Assembly: GCA_904066235.2 (NCBI GenBank) | Contig: CAJFCV020000003.1 | Location: 8,308,001 to 8,372,000 of the forward strand | DNA length: 64,000 bases | Source of the DNA: Bursaphelenchus xylophilus | Taxonomy: Eukaryota; Nematoda; Chromadorea; Rhabditida; Aphelenchoididae | Direction: 5' to 3' | In this document: positions 18,613-30,824 of the stretch, piece after piece | Numbering within the stretch: the first letter of the stretch is position 1 | How the letters are laid out: every line of letters begins with the position of its first letter | Notes under the pieces: model-generated | Told to the model about the DNA's origin: nothing | Database searches by the model: none | What the model saw: the letters and a program-made list of their open reading frames with translations, nothing else | Made by a program: the position numbers and the translations under genes

Positions 18613-21600
18613 ACTCTCGTTTGACTAAAATACGACGCATTATTTTCCAAAAAACATCGAAAATTTCAGATCCCGGTAGGTTTTTGCGAAATAATAGACA
18701 AAGATGTAAAATAGAAGATGATAGAGTGTTTGTTGCATAACAAAAGGATAGTATTTGTACCAAAACACATATCAAAGATCATCCGCCTCAAATTAGTGGG
18801 CTCTTTGGCGAAGGACCAAGCCCAGAAACTCCTCCGAAAACTGATACGATCTCCTCCGGCTCTTGTCATCGTCGCCTTTCCCTTACAAGACCTCAAATAC
18901 CGAGGGCCCGATTCCGCAGCCCGATAGCCCAGACAAAGAAGAAGAGAGTGCGCCGCACTTTCATCGCTGCAGTCTTCGCCGAACTGTCACTCAAAGCGCG
19001 GAGGTTCGTTGATGAAAATCGCTGATAAATGCGCAGCGAGTACGGGGACCAAACTGCAAATAAGTCGGAGAGGCGGAGAGACACCTGTACTAGCATAAAA
19101 ACGAAATGGAAGAAACTAGACAAATCACCCATCGGAATGCGATGACAAATAGCGTGGCGATCAAGCAACGTTATGAAATGAGGGTTAAAACGGGTGGAGG
19201 CAAGGTTGCGCAACAAACTCGGACAAGTTTTCTGATGCAAATCACCTAAAGAACCCGTAAATGACTATCCTTTAAACGACCTCAACACCCTGTGAACAAC
19301 CTCATAGACAAAACAGTGACCTCAGAAATCAGGTTACATATCCCAACTTTGACCCACAACCCAAAATAGCATCTTCTCCCAGCGCTGATGTAAAAATCAA
19401 TGTCCCCAATAATCGACGAAAAGAACGCCGGCGGTTCACGCGTTCCACTCTCTCGCTCTGCCCGAGAATTAGGTTAACCCCCGGGGCAGCGACGTTGTTC
19501 TCCATCGCGCGAAGGAGTTTTTGGCGTAACCCAGAATGCAATGGCGACTACCGGAAGAAGACCGATTGAAGGTGAAGGTGAAGACGACGATATCTTCCCT
19601 CCACAACACTCTCCTCGCTGGACATGACGAAGCGCGACGATCGCCCTGTGTCTTATGACCTTCGCTTCCAGAAAATTGAATGCGCGACTGGCTCCCTTTC
19701 GTGGTCAGCGACCTTTCCCATGCCAACTCGGCTCTCCCGCGCGCCCTCAGGCAGTTCGTCTTGACTTTTATAGTTTTGTAAAGCAAACCGAAAAGTAATG
19801 AATTGAAAAATCTCGCTGAGAATTACATTTTCCAAACCGATTTGCGCAATTTTTCGCCACATCATAAATCTTGGGTTAAAAAATATCGAAATTCTTTTAT
19901 AACACAAACATGATGAAAAAAATTCTGGATTCGTTTTTTTAACTAAGTCATCCTGAAATCCATGTGCCTATACAAACAAGGTTACATTTTAAAATAGCCT
20001 TTAATTGACCCCATATCGCTTGAAATGCCCTTAGCCGGAGTGACCTATCTTTAGCGGGCGGGGTGGGGGGAAGCGATGAAGTTACACCTCCCCAGACAAC
20101 GAGAAAAAAAAGTCCATTGGCGCTTAAGGTCATCAGCGCCGAGCAGTGTTAGGGCCAATCAATCAAGGCGCGCACTCTGAGCACCACGTAAAAAGGCAAC
20201 ATGGAAGACAATTGCCTTTGCCGGGCGGCAAGTGTAAAAAACTTGGCGATGGACCAAAGATGACGAGGAAAAGAAGAACGGCCCGGAACGGTCAAAGGAA
20301 GAGTCGCTGTAAGCGGAGGAAACGGCGCGACACCGTCTCCCCGTCTCGCTTATGATGCCTTCTTGACGAGCAGGGGAAAAGGACCCCCTAAATGACCCAT
20401 CCATCTATCGGTTCATTGCCATCAAACCGTTTCGGCGTGAATTTCGCGCAGAGGACCTTAAGCGCCGACCCCCGACCATTCAAGGTAGACATCCATAAAG
20501 TTTCGGCGAGAGGGCAAGGAGGGAAAGGAGGGCGAGAGGAGAAACATTCTCGAGGAACAAAGTTGAGGGAAATAAAGGAGAATTAAAAGACCGGCTTTTG
20601 TACTTCTGTACGCATCCTTTGGTAAGACCGGATTTTCGGAAAGTTATAGGGCCAAAAGAACGGTAATAACGTTGGAGATTCAATTTTAAATTGACTACAT
20701 TCTCATCCCTTATAAAGCCTACAAACGAAGATGCGCTAAGAAGATACGAAGACTCTGTAAAACCAGATACCGTATAGACAACTTCCTCCCTGTTGTAGAA
20801 CGAAACCGGAACCTTAACTGATCCAGAAAGCCGCTTCTTCTTCAGAAACCCTAGGGGCAAAAGGGTCGGCAATATTAAAGACGATTCAAACTTTGAAATG
20901 GATCCACAGTCAAGTGAACAACACCCATTCAAGTGGTCGTGTTCAAGAGGCAAATTATCCGAACCCAGACGCGTCTACCAAACAAGGAGTGACGATGCAA
21001 GGGACCCGGCCTTGATTGCAATAAATCATCATGTCTTTCGAAAGTTTCAACCCGAGATCGAGATCTAATCAGAAGGCCGTAAAAGGCCCCACCCATCCAT
21101 TTCACCTGACCTATTCCCCTGACCTTTTCAGATCAGGTTTAAAACAAAAAAGGAGAAAGAAGCAATTCATCTTGATCCCAATCTCTGAAGTCGCGGCGTT
21201 CGCCCACCCCGACCTAATTAATCGGCCGGTAGGCGCAGATAAGCTGCGCCGACCGGCTCAAACACCCCCAAAATGAGGAGGATCGGGCTTTCGGTGCATG
21301 CTGTAAAGTGACCTAATGTCTAGCATTAGTCATATTCCACTCTGCAAATGATAGTTTCGGTCTAAATGATCTAAAAAGGTCTATAAATAGCTGGGCTCCA
21401 AGTTTTTAGTTTACGATCAAAGTTGCTGCAACTTTTATGGCGTCCGGAATTGCCTCCTTACGACCTTGAGATGGACAACAAAATCACGGTACTTGCTTGT
21501 CGGATAGGAATACGATAAAAACCATAAGGGAACGGCAAAATACGGATCCGAAAATGATGACATTTGATGCAAAGTCTAGACTCTTAAGTGGAGATTTCGC

Positions 21601-24600
21601 GCAGCTTTAGTGGATTTCGTTAGGAAAGTCATGTGATAACAGAAAAGTTGTTATTGAAGAATGTGTCAAGTCAGCTTTAACGGCACAATTTATCAGAAGA
21701 AGTTGGAAACATTTAGGAAAAAGTCGGAAAAATGTTTAGCTCTAAATGGCCTAAAAGTACAGTACCCCCGGTCCATTAAGACCATCACTAAAGCGCCACA
21801 AGGAGTAAAGAACAAGTGGCCAAAGAATGGTGGATCTTCGGGCCCTGCGGCCTAGCATGCCCGCCCACTTTTCGTCGGACTTACAGTTGAATTCGAGACA
21901 CGTTCCCAGCCAGAAGATAACCCGGATGATAATTCTTCCGACTGCCGGTCGCTCTCCATCACCGGTTGTTTAAAAAAGGTGCTGGATGGGGATGAAGGAG
22001 AAGATGTTGGTTGCGGATCCGCGTCTCTCTAATCTCTCAGGTAGGCGGCGTTGAAAGCGGCGGCCAAGACGATTCGTGGAAGGCTTGGAAGATGGCCGCT
22101 GAAAATATGGGCCGATGAAAGATTGCAGGAGGGCAATCGAAAAGATAACGCGTAAAAATTTCGTCTAGATTCCGTCGGACGAAAGGATTTGTAATCAAAT
22201 GGTGCCTAAGGGCCAAAAGTTTACAAAACAAAAATTTAAGAAAATATGAAAGGATTTTTGGCAAATGATCACACGTAATCGTGATGTAAAGATTTATTGA
22301 TGTAGGGAAATGAGATTTATATGGGATCAATTGGTAATTAGTGGTATAAAAACGAAAGATGAGGTAATAAAGTATGAGATTTCATCAAGATATAGGGATC
22401 GTAAATTAAAATAAGACGTGATCTTGATGTTACAATAGCAAAGGCAATTTTTGCGTCAAGCAATGAAAGAAGCTTTATAAATTTGGAAAAATAGGCAACT
22501 GCAGTAAAGTTCATCATGTTTTATTTCTGCAAGTAATCAAAATTCGCCTGTTCTCACATTGATTTTTGATGTTTTATAAAGAGAGCCTTATATGTTAAAA
22601 TAACCCTTCAAGGACCTTAGACCCTATTTACTATCTCACATGCCCGCTCATTCTTACAAACACAGGACAACCTTTCTCACAAAGTTCATCTCCAAACCCT
22701 GTACCTCCAATCCTCGTAACCTCACGTAACAAACGTTCAGCCCTCCAAAACTGTGCATTTAAAGAAAAAATGCTGCAAAACCGGCCCCTCCGACGATCTT
22801 GATATGGCCCTTCTCGAATCACCGTCCCTTCACATGAACCCTCTTTCAATCGCCATTGTGAAAATGAACGAAAACTTTTTTTTTGTGATGAAAAATGATA
22901 ATGAAAAGTCGAAGGATCAGAGCGAAAATAATTACTGTTCCCCCAAATGCAGGGAAGGGGCTGACCCTTGGGTTTTGAAGCTTTCCGTTTTCGGAGTTTC
23001 TGCCCCAAAGGCAAAGAATAGCTGGAAGGATGAAACTTCGGAAGACCGGAACAACTTATGACAACAACCGACATGTCTGATGAAGCAAAAATGTTTGAAT
23101 TATGGTTGAGTCGGGATTGTGAAAGCGCTGGAATTGGATTCCCATTCCGATTTTAATATCTTGGAATCTGGAAGATGGGATTCTTCGATTAGGAAGGAGA
23201 CTTTGGATCAACTTGAAATAGTCGATTTTAAAGATCAAGAGATTTCAAAGGACAAATCCTGAATTACTTACAGAAAGTTTTAAAATTCAATGTTTTGGAG
23301 CTGCAAAGCTTAGGAAGTTAAAATTAAGAAAGGTTTAGGTGATGTGAGTACTCAGAAAAAAGATAAATCGCGTAAGATTGAGGTCATCGAAACAGAAATC
23401 TAAAAGGTCTTGGAAAGAGGAAGTGCCCAAAATGTATCCGCTTCAAATTGTCGTAAATTAAAATGAAAAATTTTTAAGACCTATGTAATTTTTAGCTGGC
23501 GCTTTGCAACAAAAATCCAAATTTTTAGCCCAAAAAATATCTTAATTTTAAGCATGGTTAAGCATAGTTTTATTGAGCCTGAGATACTGTACCACAGAAA
23601 AAGAAAAAAGTTTTTCCAAAACGAAGATCCGTGAGCTCCTTTTGGATGTTACATAGGTGAAAGAACATGTAAAATACCTCAAAATACATAGGTCATAAAC
23701 TATCTGGAAATCCAATCTATCTCATTATTTCCCTTGTCGCACTTGAAATTGATGTGCTGAAAATCCTAGTAATTGAAACGTATACCACTGCGATTAGGTA
23801 AAATAAATTTGAGGAGAATCCGATTTTTGAAAAACATTCGTTTTAGCAAAATACTAGCCCACGTTCCCTTCTCGTTTCCGTCCTCCCAAAAAAAGACTTC
23901 CAAAGTCGCCATAAGCTTTCCAAATCCCTTCAGCAAAGGGAATGCCCGTCGCCGGAAGGCATATGTTTTGTACGGAGAGGACCGTGCGCAACACCTCCCC
24001 CATTCCCGTCGCTTTTCTGTAAAACTTTTTTTCGGGCGCAAATTGAATCGCGGCTCTGAGGCCCCCCTTTTCTTTCCCGTGTCGCCTTCAACCGCAAAAT
24101 GTGCCGGACAAGGTCATCGCGCCATCCGGGTGCCAGTGCACCATCGCGTTGCCTTCGTCCACTGCCAACCGGCTGACCCAGATTCCGGCGGCGCGCTGAC
24201 CGAGAAGACGTTCCCGTCACGCGTTGCCAGTGGAATCTTTTGGGGGAAGAAGCGGAAAAAGGACAGTTGTCTTTTGTGCGGATGATGATTTGATTAGTGA
24301 TTAACCGCGTTTCCCCGGGAATGGCGACTTTTGGAAGGTGGACAGAGATAGGGCAAATTGGAAACAAAAGTTGGGGAATGGTTATCAGGATTACAAAAAA
24401 ATGGGTGTAAAAGGGCACGAACTGAAAATGTGGACAATAAATCGATGATTTTTACAACTTATTAAACTCCGATTGCGCAATAACTTTTGCGGGTTCTCTG
24501 GAACACCTAAGGGCAAATAGAAATGTTCGTCAAAAAATCACAGCGCCGAAAAAAATTTAAAATTTTTTCGAAAAATTCCAAACCAATTGAAGACCTGTAA

Positions 24601-27005
24601 ACTACAGAAAAACAAAATACAAGTTGCGTTTTACAGGGGCTAAGCGGTCGACGGGATAGCTGGAAACGCCGGAATTAGCCAACAAGTCTCAAGAAAACAC
24701 TAAATTCGCCAAATTCCGCCATCTTTCCCACCCATTTTAGCCGACAAAATGACCATCAATGGACTCCATCGTTCAGCATTCTCGGTCCCAAAATGATTTC
24801 GGAAAAGTCATCGATCTTTGTCGCCAGTTTTCGTCAACTCGTTTTTTACGAAAACATATTTTAAACCAAGCGAATCAACAGTAAATTGTGTCACATGTTT
24901 GAGTAAAAAAACAATATTTTTTAGTAAAGTAAGAGGGGCAATGAGCGAAATTTGTGGAAATTTGACAAAATTGTATGTAAAAAATTCCAAGGCACGGCAG
25001 ATTTTTTACTTCAAAACGAGATTTTAGGGTCAAAGAGTGCAGAAAAGTCATCATTTTTTCCAAACCTTTTGAATATTTCGATTTTACTTTGATAGCATGA
25101 GCAAAAGTTTTTCAGCAATTAATCTACGAGCTGCAGGGGCTAGCTATGAAAAATTCCAAGCAATTTAATAGAGAACCCCCAAGGTTAAGACCCAAAATTC
25201 CCGGACCGGAAGTTATAAAGTTAATAAAGTCTGCAAAAAAGACAAATGTACCCAACTTTTGTCAGGTTTACAAAAATTTTTGTAATCCTCGCCAGCATTA
25301 AATTGGGTGAATTGAAACGGCCACTTTTGACGTTCCGAATTGCGCAACTCGGGCGGGCGTCCGGGAGATGGATCGCGCAGAGGAAAAAAACGGAAATTTG
25401 GAACAGAAAGCAGAAAAAAGAAGGGCATAAAGGGTCAAAAGGTGGGGTGGGGGATTTAAAAGTCATCATGAAGAAGAGTATGATATGATCCCTCGAATTG
25501 AACACCAATTATGGACATATTATAGCACTGGAGGCGTTTTGAGGACAAAAGAAGACTAAACAGCGGACGGAAAATAAAAACTGGACAAACAAGTTTTGGA
25601 AAATGGGCTTCAAAGTACTACACATAAAACGATCTTTTTCTAAAATTGTGTTTAGAATTGCTGTATTTAGAATTGCAAAAATGACAAGACCCAAAAGTCT
25701 ACAGTCGTCGTTTGATTTACTAAAAACGTCTATGATGACATCCCCCGAAAGTTTTAACAATTGACCCAGTTAAGATTTCTTGTTTGGTTTAAAGTCTCCT
25801 TGACCCCGTAAACCCTGCAAACAGCGTGATGAGCAAGGTACATCCACTCAAATCAAGGTGAAAATAGGCAAAATCCAAGAAACTCCACCCAATTTTTTTC
25901 CAAGCAATTTTTTTTGGCAAAGCTTAATTCTGATGACTGAAATTACGATCTCTAAACGCAAAATTGACAAAAAAGTGCAAAAATCGGCCGCTTCCGTTGC
26001 GGTAGATTCGCATCGAAATGGTCGTATCTCGCGCCGATTTCCTCCCATTTTTGGTCGTTTTTCGGTTGCCTTTGCGGGAGTGCTGGTTGGAGGGGGGACG
26101 GAGGTGGAGTCGTGAAGGTCAACGCTCTCTGCCCTCTCTCCCTGCCTGAATTCTCATCACACACGGAGATTAAACTGGTTATTTATTATTTCGCCCGCAA
26201 TGTATTCGATATATCCCCGGCAGATCGCCGTCTTCTCCCATGACTTTCCGCTGATCTTATCGCCGCGTTCTCTCGACCAATTAAGCCGAGGCGGCGGTCA
26301 AGGTGTTTGAACAAAAACGGGTGCATCTAGATGGGTAGCGGTGATTCTGAGACGTCTTTATCTCCCTCAGCGAGAGCAAGGCCGACAAAAATAAAGGCCA
26401 AGGAAAATATAAAATTATACAAATTATTGTAACATAATTTACAATCATAGAAAACCCCTTAAAACTCCAGAAAACAGCTTCAAACTTCCCAAAAATGCTT
26501 CAAAACTCAATAAACCCTTTGGAATTTGAGAAACTCCGGTAATTAACCTCAATAAACTCCCTTGAAAAACAACAAAACGGTCTGCAAACCCCACCCCAGG
26601 ACCCTTGGAACGAGGCTATAATTCAAAACAAATCTTTAATCCCTTGTTTTCCGAGGTCTTAAGAACCGATTTGGGATTTGAGTTTCGATGCAGGTAATGC
26701 CGCTGAATCACAGGTTCCTTGCATAAAGACTGGTGTGAAGTTTGTCAAAAGGAGGTGAGAGGGCGAAAGATTGGTTTCACGGTCGGTTGAGTGGGCCTCC
26801 AAGACCCGGGAAAACATCGAGCTGGAATGGGATTTTTTATGGAACACGGCGGTTACGCAAGGTTTTGGGTTGCGTCAGTTTGGCTGTTCTTGGTCATTTG
26901 TGGTATAATATTTCCGTTCCGTTTAAACTGATAGTTCCGCGTAGCATTTCCGTTCCATTTTTCCCCCACAGAAACTCCCAAAGCATAGAATATTTGATAG
27001 TTATC
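18613..27005. other. 8.4-kb gene-free region upstream of FASN
   Basis: Open frames are short, lack paired splice signals and match no family. The content is mixed: GC-rich blocks (20.1-20.6, 21.1-21.3, 24.0-24.3, 26.2-26.4 kb) alternate with AT-rich stretches and purine runs. Notable items: a GC-rich hairpin at 21225-21257, an A/T-rich near-palindrome near 24546-24570, and a CGACCAATTAAGCC block near 26275 resembling one near 6559. It may contain distal regulatory sequence for FASN, unrecognised ncRNA or decayed repeats. The minus-strand aconitase gene ends at its left-hand neighbour coordinate 27064, with its poly(A) signal at 27006. Confidence 0.5.
21225..21257. repeat. GC-rich hairpin: 14-bp stem, 5-nt loop
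   Basis: GCCGGTAGGCGCAG (21225-21238) pairs with CTGCGCCGACCGGC (21244-21257) at 13 of 14 positions, around the loop ATAAG. It lies in the non-coding region upstream of FASN. Confidence 0.6.
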
Positions 27006-27011
27006 TTTATT
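27006..27011 (-). terminator. Aconitase poly(A) signal
   Basis: AATAAA on the minus strand, 52 nt after the TAA at 27064. Confidence 0.65.
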
Positions 27012-27063
27012 AAACTAGATCTATTTTTACTAAAATAAGTGAAAATACTCTTGGAAATTGGAA

Positions 27064-30000
27064 TTAGGCGGACAATTTTCGGATCATATATTGAAGAATG
27101 CCTCCGTTACGAACGTAGGTTAGCTCGACCTCGGTATCAACGCGGAATTTGGCTTCAAAATCATTGCCTCCGTCCACTTGGACTTTGATCTTCTCGCCTG
27201 GTTTTACATTGGCTGGGATGTTAATTGTAAACTTTTCTTTGCCCGTTAATCCAAGAGAATCGGCGTTTTGGCCCTCGAGGAATTGTAGAGGTATAATACC
27301 CATTCCCACCAAGTTTGAGCGATGAATTCTTTCGAAGGATTCGGCGATGACAGCTCGGACTCCTTGGAGAAGCGGACCTTTGGCGGCCCAGTCCCTGGAT
27401 GAGCCGCTTCCGTACTCTCTGCCGGCCAGGATAATAATTGGAAGGTCTGAAATTCAAAAGACATCACAATTTTCAAAAAAAACTATCAAAATACATCGGA
27501 AACCCCAAAAAATTATTATATTATCAAAGTCAACCTATTCACTCACTTTGTTCCTTATATTTCATAGCGGCATCAAACACATCCAAAACCTGTCCGGATG
27601 GAATGTGTAGAGTCTGAGGGCCAACTTTAGTCACCAACTTGTTAACCAATCGTATGTTGGCGAATGTGCCTCGGGCCATGACTTCATCATGGCCTCTTCT
27701 AGCTCCGTAAGTATTGAAATCCCTGGGCTGAGTCCCTCTGGAGGCAAGATACTTGGCCGCAGGGCTTACTCTGCTAATTGAACCAGCCGGGGAAATATGA
27801 TCGGTGGTTACGGAGTCTCCCAGATTCAATAGAGCATACGCATCTTTGATGGGGGTTTCTGGGGGCAGCTCGTTGGTCTGAAAAGAAATTTCATGTAACA
27901 ATAAAGGCCTTTGCCAAAATTTTATGATTCCATAGTATCTTTATAAATTCTTCTTCTACTTCCAATCAAATCCCCGCAAAATCTTACCATTCCGTCGAAG
28001 AATGGGACTTTTTTGATGTAAGTTGAGTTCTGATCCCATGAATAAAGTGAGCTCTCTGCGCAGGTCAACGCTTGCCATTGTTCGCTGCCCTTTTGGATAT
28101 TAGCGTAGACTTCCTTGAAGAATTGGGGCTTCACATAATTCTCCTCAAAGCTCGCGACTTCCTCATGAGTTGGCCATATATCTCTGAGGTACACCGGGCC
28201 TTCCGTTCCTTGTCCGATGGGTTCGTTTTCAAAATCAATGTTCACAGTTCCAGCCAGCCCGTAGGCTACAACCAGTGGGGGACTGGCCAAGTAGTTGGCA
28301 CGGACATTTGGATGAATTCTTCCTTCAAAATTCCTATTTCCAGACAAGACACCTGCTACAACAAGGTCATTTTCATCGATTGCCTGCGCCAGTTCGTCTT
28401 GTAAAGGGCCAGAATTGCCAATGCAGGTCATGCATCCATATCCAGCAATGTAATAGCCCAATTGCTCGAGGTAAGTCAACAATCCACTGTCTTGTAGATA
28501 CTTGGTGACTACTCCACTTCCCGGACTGAGACTGGTCTTGACGTATCCTGGGACTTTCAACCCCTTTTTGACAGCATTTCTGGCCAAAAGACCGGCTCCA
28601 AGCATAACTGAAGGGTTACTGGTGTTGGTGCAAGACGTAATCGCACTGATCACAACTGATCCATGTTTAATGTCATAAGATTCCCCGTCCAACGCAACCT
28701 TCACAGACTTCGAGACAGCCTCAGGGGAGAGGCCGAAGCCTTTGAACGAGACTTTTTCGGTGAGTCCGGTCAAGAATTCTTGCTTTAGGGAGGTCAAAGG
28801 GACTCGATCATGAGGACGTTTGGGGCCGCTGAGGCAAGATTTGACTGTTGAAAGGTCCAATTCAATGACCTAAAATTCAATCAGACCATTACTATTACAT
28901 CATCCATAACTTCCAATGCAAAATCTAGCAAATTTTACCTGAGTGTAATTGGGGCTAAAACTGTCATCCTCAAAGTCAACATAAAGCCCATTTCTCTTCA
29001 AATATTCCACCATTACTTCCAATTTTTGGGGATCGCGACCAGTCTGGCTCAAATATTGTATTGTTCGCTTATCAACCGGGAAGAATCCAACAGTTGCTCC
29101 GTATTCTGGACACATATTGGCGACTGTAGCTCGATCAGCGATGCTCAACGAGGTAACTCCAGAGCCGAAGAACTCGACAAATTTGCCGACAACACCGAGC
29201 TTGCGGAGATTCTGAAACAGAATTGACACTAACATCAAAAAATCCGAGTTGAAAACCAAAAATAAGGCCAAATTTATATTATACTTGAGAAAAATGTAAT
29301 TAAAATAAATTTTCAAACCATCAAACATGACTTACTTGTGTGATGGTCAACACCAAGTCAGTACTCGTTGCTTCGGGCGGCAAATGACCAATCAATCGAT
29401 ATCCAACGACCTCTGGAATCACCATGGAAATTGCCTGGCCAAGCATCACGGCTTCGGCTTCGATTCCACCAACTCCCCATCCCAGAACTCCGGAACCATC
29501 AATCATAGTCTAAAACATACGAATACTAACTTAATTCACACAAAACACAACCAGCAAAAAACCGGAAACATACGGAGATGTTTCAGGTCCAACACAATGC
29601 TCAAAACTCGACTTACAGTGTGAGAATCGGTTCCAACAACAGAATCGGGGTAGATTAGAGAATTGTCTTCATCGAAGAAGACGGTGTGACTCAGATATTC
29701 GAGGTTTACCTGATGAACAATTCCAGATCCGGGCGGGACAATTCTCAGATTGCGGAAAGCCTTGGCTCCCCATTTCAAAAAGTTAAATCTCTCCTTGTTA
29801 CGCTCAAATTCAATGTCCTGGTTCTTCTTCAACGCTTCGAGACTAAAAAAAGACGATTTAAACAGAACAGAAAAGCTTATTTCGATATTACCCTAATTAC
29901 TTACTTTCCATAATTATCGACTTGAACGGAATGGTCAATAACAAGATCCACCGGGCAAATTGGGTTGATAACCTCGGGATTTCCTCCTAGATCCTTCACG

Positions 30001-30625
30001 GCATCTCTCATAGCCGCCAAATCCACAACAGCAGGAACACCACTTAAAAATACAAATTTTAGGTATAAAGTATAAAATAATTGCCAATATCGCCTTAATC
30101 CCTATGAAAATTGAAACAAAATTGTGTCAAAAACTTACGTAAAGTCCTGGAGAAGCACTCTAGCCGGTCGGAACGGGATCTCGACGCCATTCTTTTGGCT
30201 GGACTCCCAGTTTAGGATTGTTTCCACATCCGATTTGTTGACGTGAAACCCATCGCAGCATCGCACAGCCGACTCCAGCAAGTACTTAATGGAAATAGGA
30301 AGCTTCTCTGAAAATATTATACATCATAGACCAATTTTCTCACAACTCTTTCCAAAGGTTGTTTTTTTAGATAAAAAAGGACGAAAACAGGTAAACAGGA
30401 GAGAAATAGCTGTACGCTTTGATCTTTAATCAAAACAGCACATGTTCCTTCACTTCCCCTGATAAAAAATTTATTTTTATTCTAATTTTTATTGATTTTT
30501 CGACGAAAAATCAAAAACTTGGCCAATAATTTACCATATCTGGAATCGTTGAGATCCTTGAGAGAAAAGTAGTTAAAATCCTTTCCTCCGACTTGAATTT
30601 TCCGTTTCACAGACTCGAAGCTCAT
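27064..30625 (-). CDS. aco-1: Cytosolic aconitase / IRP1 homologue
   Basis: Nine exons (30625-30535, 30307-30139, 30042-29905, 29842-29617, 29509-29336, 29211-28939, 28869-27988, 27877-27547, 27446-27064) encode 888 residues. It converts citrate to isocitrate in the cytosol. The [4Fe-4S] ligands are at Cys437 ([12 protein letters not shown]) and Cys503/Cys506 ([13 protein letters not shown]), the same numbers as in mammalian IRP1. Other landmarks are [83 protein letters not shown] and [16 protein letters not shown]. There is no mitochondrial presequence; the length and start MSFESVKRK are those of the cytosolic type. Whether it also binds iron-responsive elements is unclear, since C. elegans ACO-1 is reported not to. 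An acceptor-like GATTTAG ends 2 nt before the ATG, and the gene follows RapGEF by 199 bp on the same strand. Confidence 0.97.
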
Positions 30626-30824
30626 TTCTAAATCAAGTACAATATAATTAATCAGGAAAAACGTGACGGTACGCGAAAAAGGAAGATCGAATATAGAAAA
30701 AGATAACTTAAGAAGGGCCTGTAGGAGGGGGCAAATATTTATTTCTCGATAAAGTTGAGAGAACACGCACAAAAAGACAAGGGAAACGATTCTTTGGTGT
30801 CCTTAATCAGTTAAGCAAGGTCGG
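30626..30824 (-). promoter_or_regulatory. Intercistronic region RapGEF-aconitase (candidate operon junction)
   Basis: The 199-bp gap contains an AATAAA for the upstream gene at 30743-30738 (minus strand), 82 nt after its stop. About 110 nt further on comes the acceptor-like GATTTAG just before the aconitase ATG. Roughly 100 nt between poly(A) signal and next trans-splice site is the classic nematode operon spacing. Confidence 0.5.
30738..30743 (-). terminator. RapGEF poly(A) signal
   Basis: AATAAA on the minus strand, 82 nt downstream of the RapGEF TGA at 30825. Confidence 0.6.

Noticed and set aside
23773..24285. 170-codon plus-strand open frame in the FASN upstream region
   Set aside because: Basic, low-similarity composition, an equally long opposite frame, no splice or family support.
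24546..24570. A/T-rich palindrome CGAAAAAA...TTTTTTCG
   Set aside because: Common in AT-rich DNA; stem is only eight bases with a low-complexity centre.
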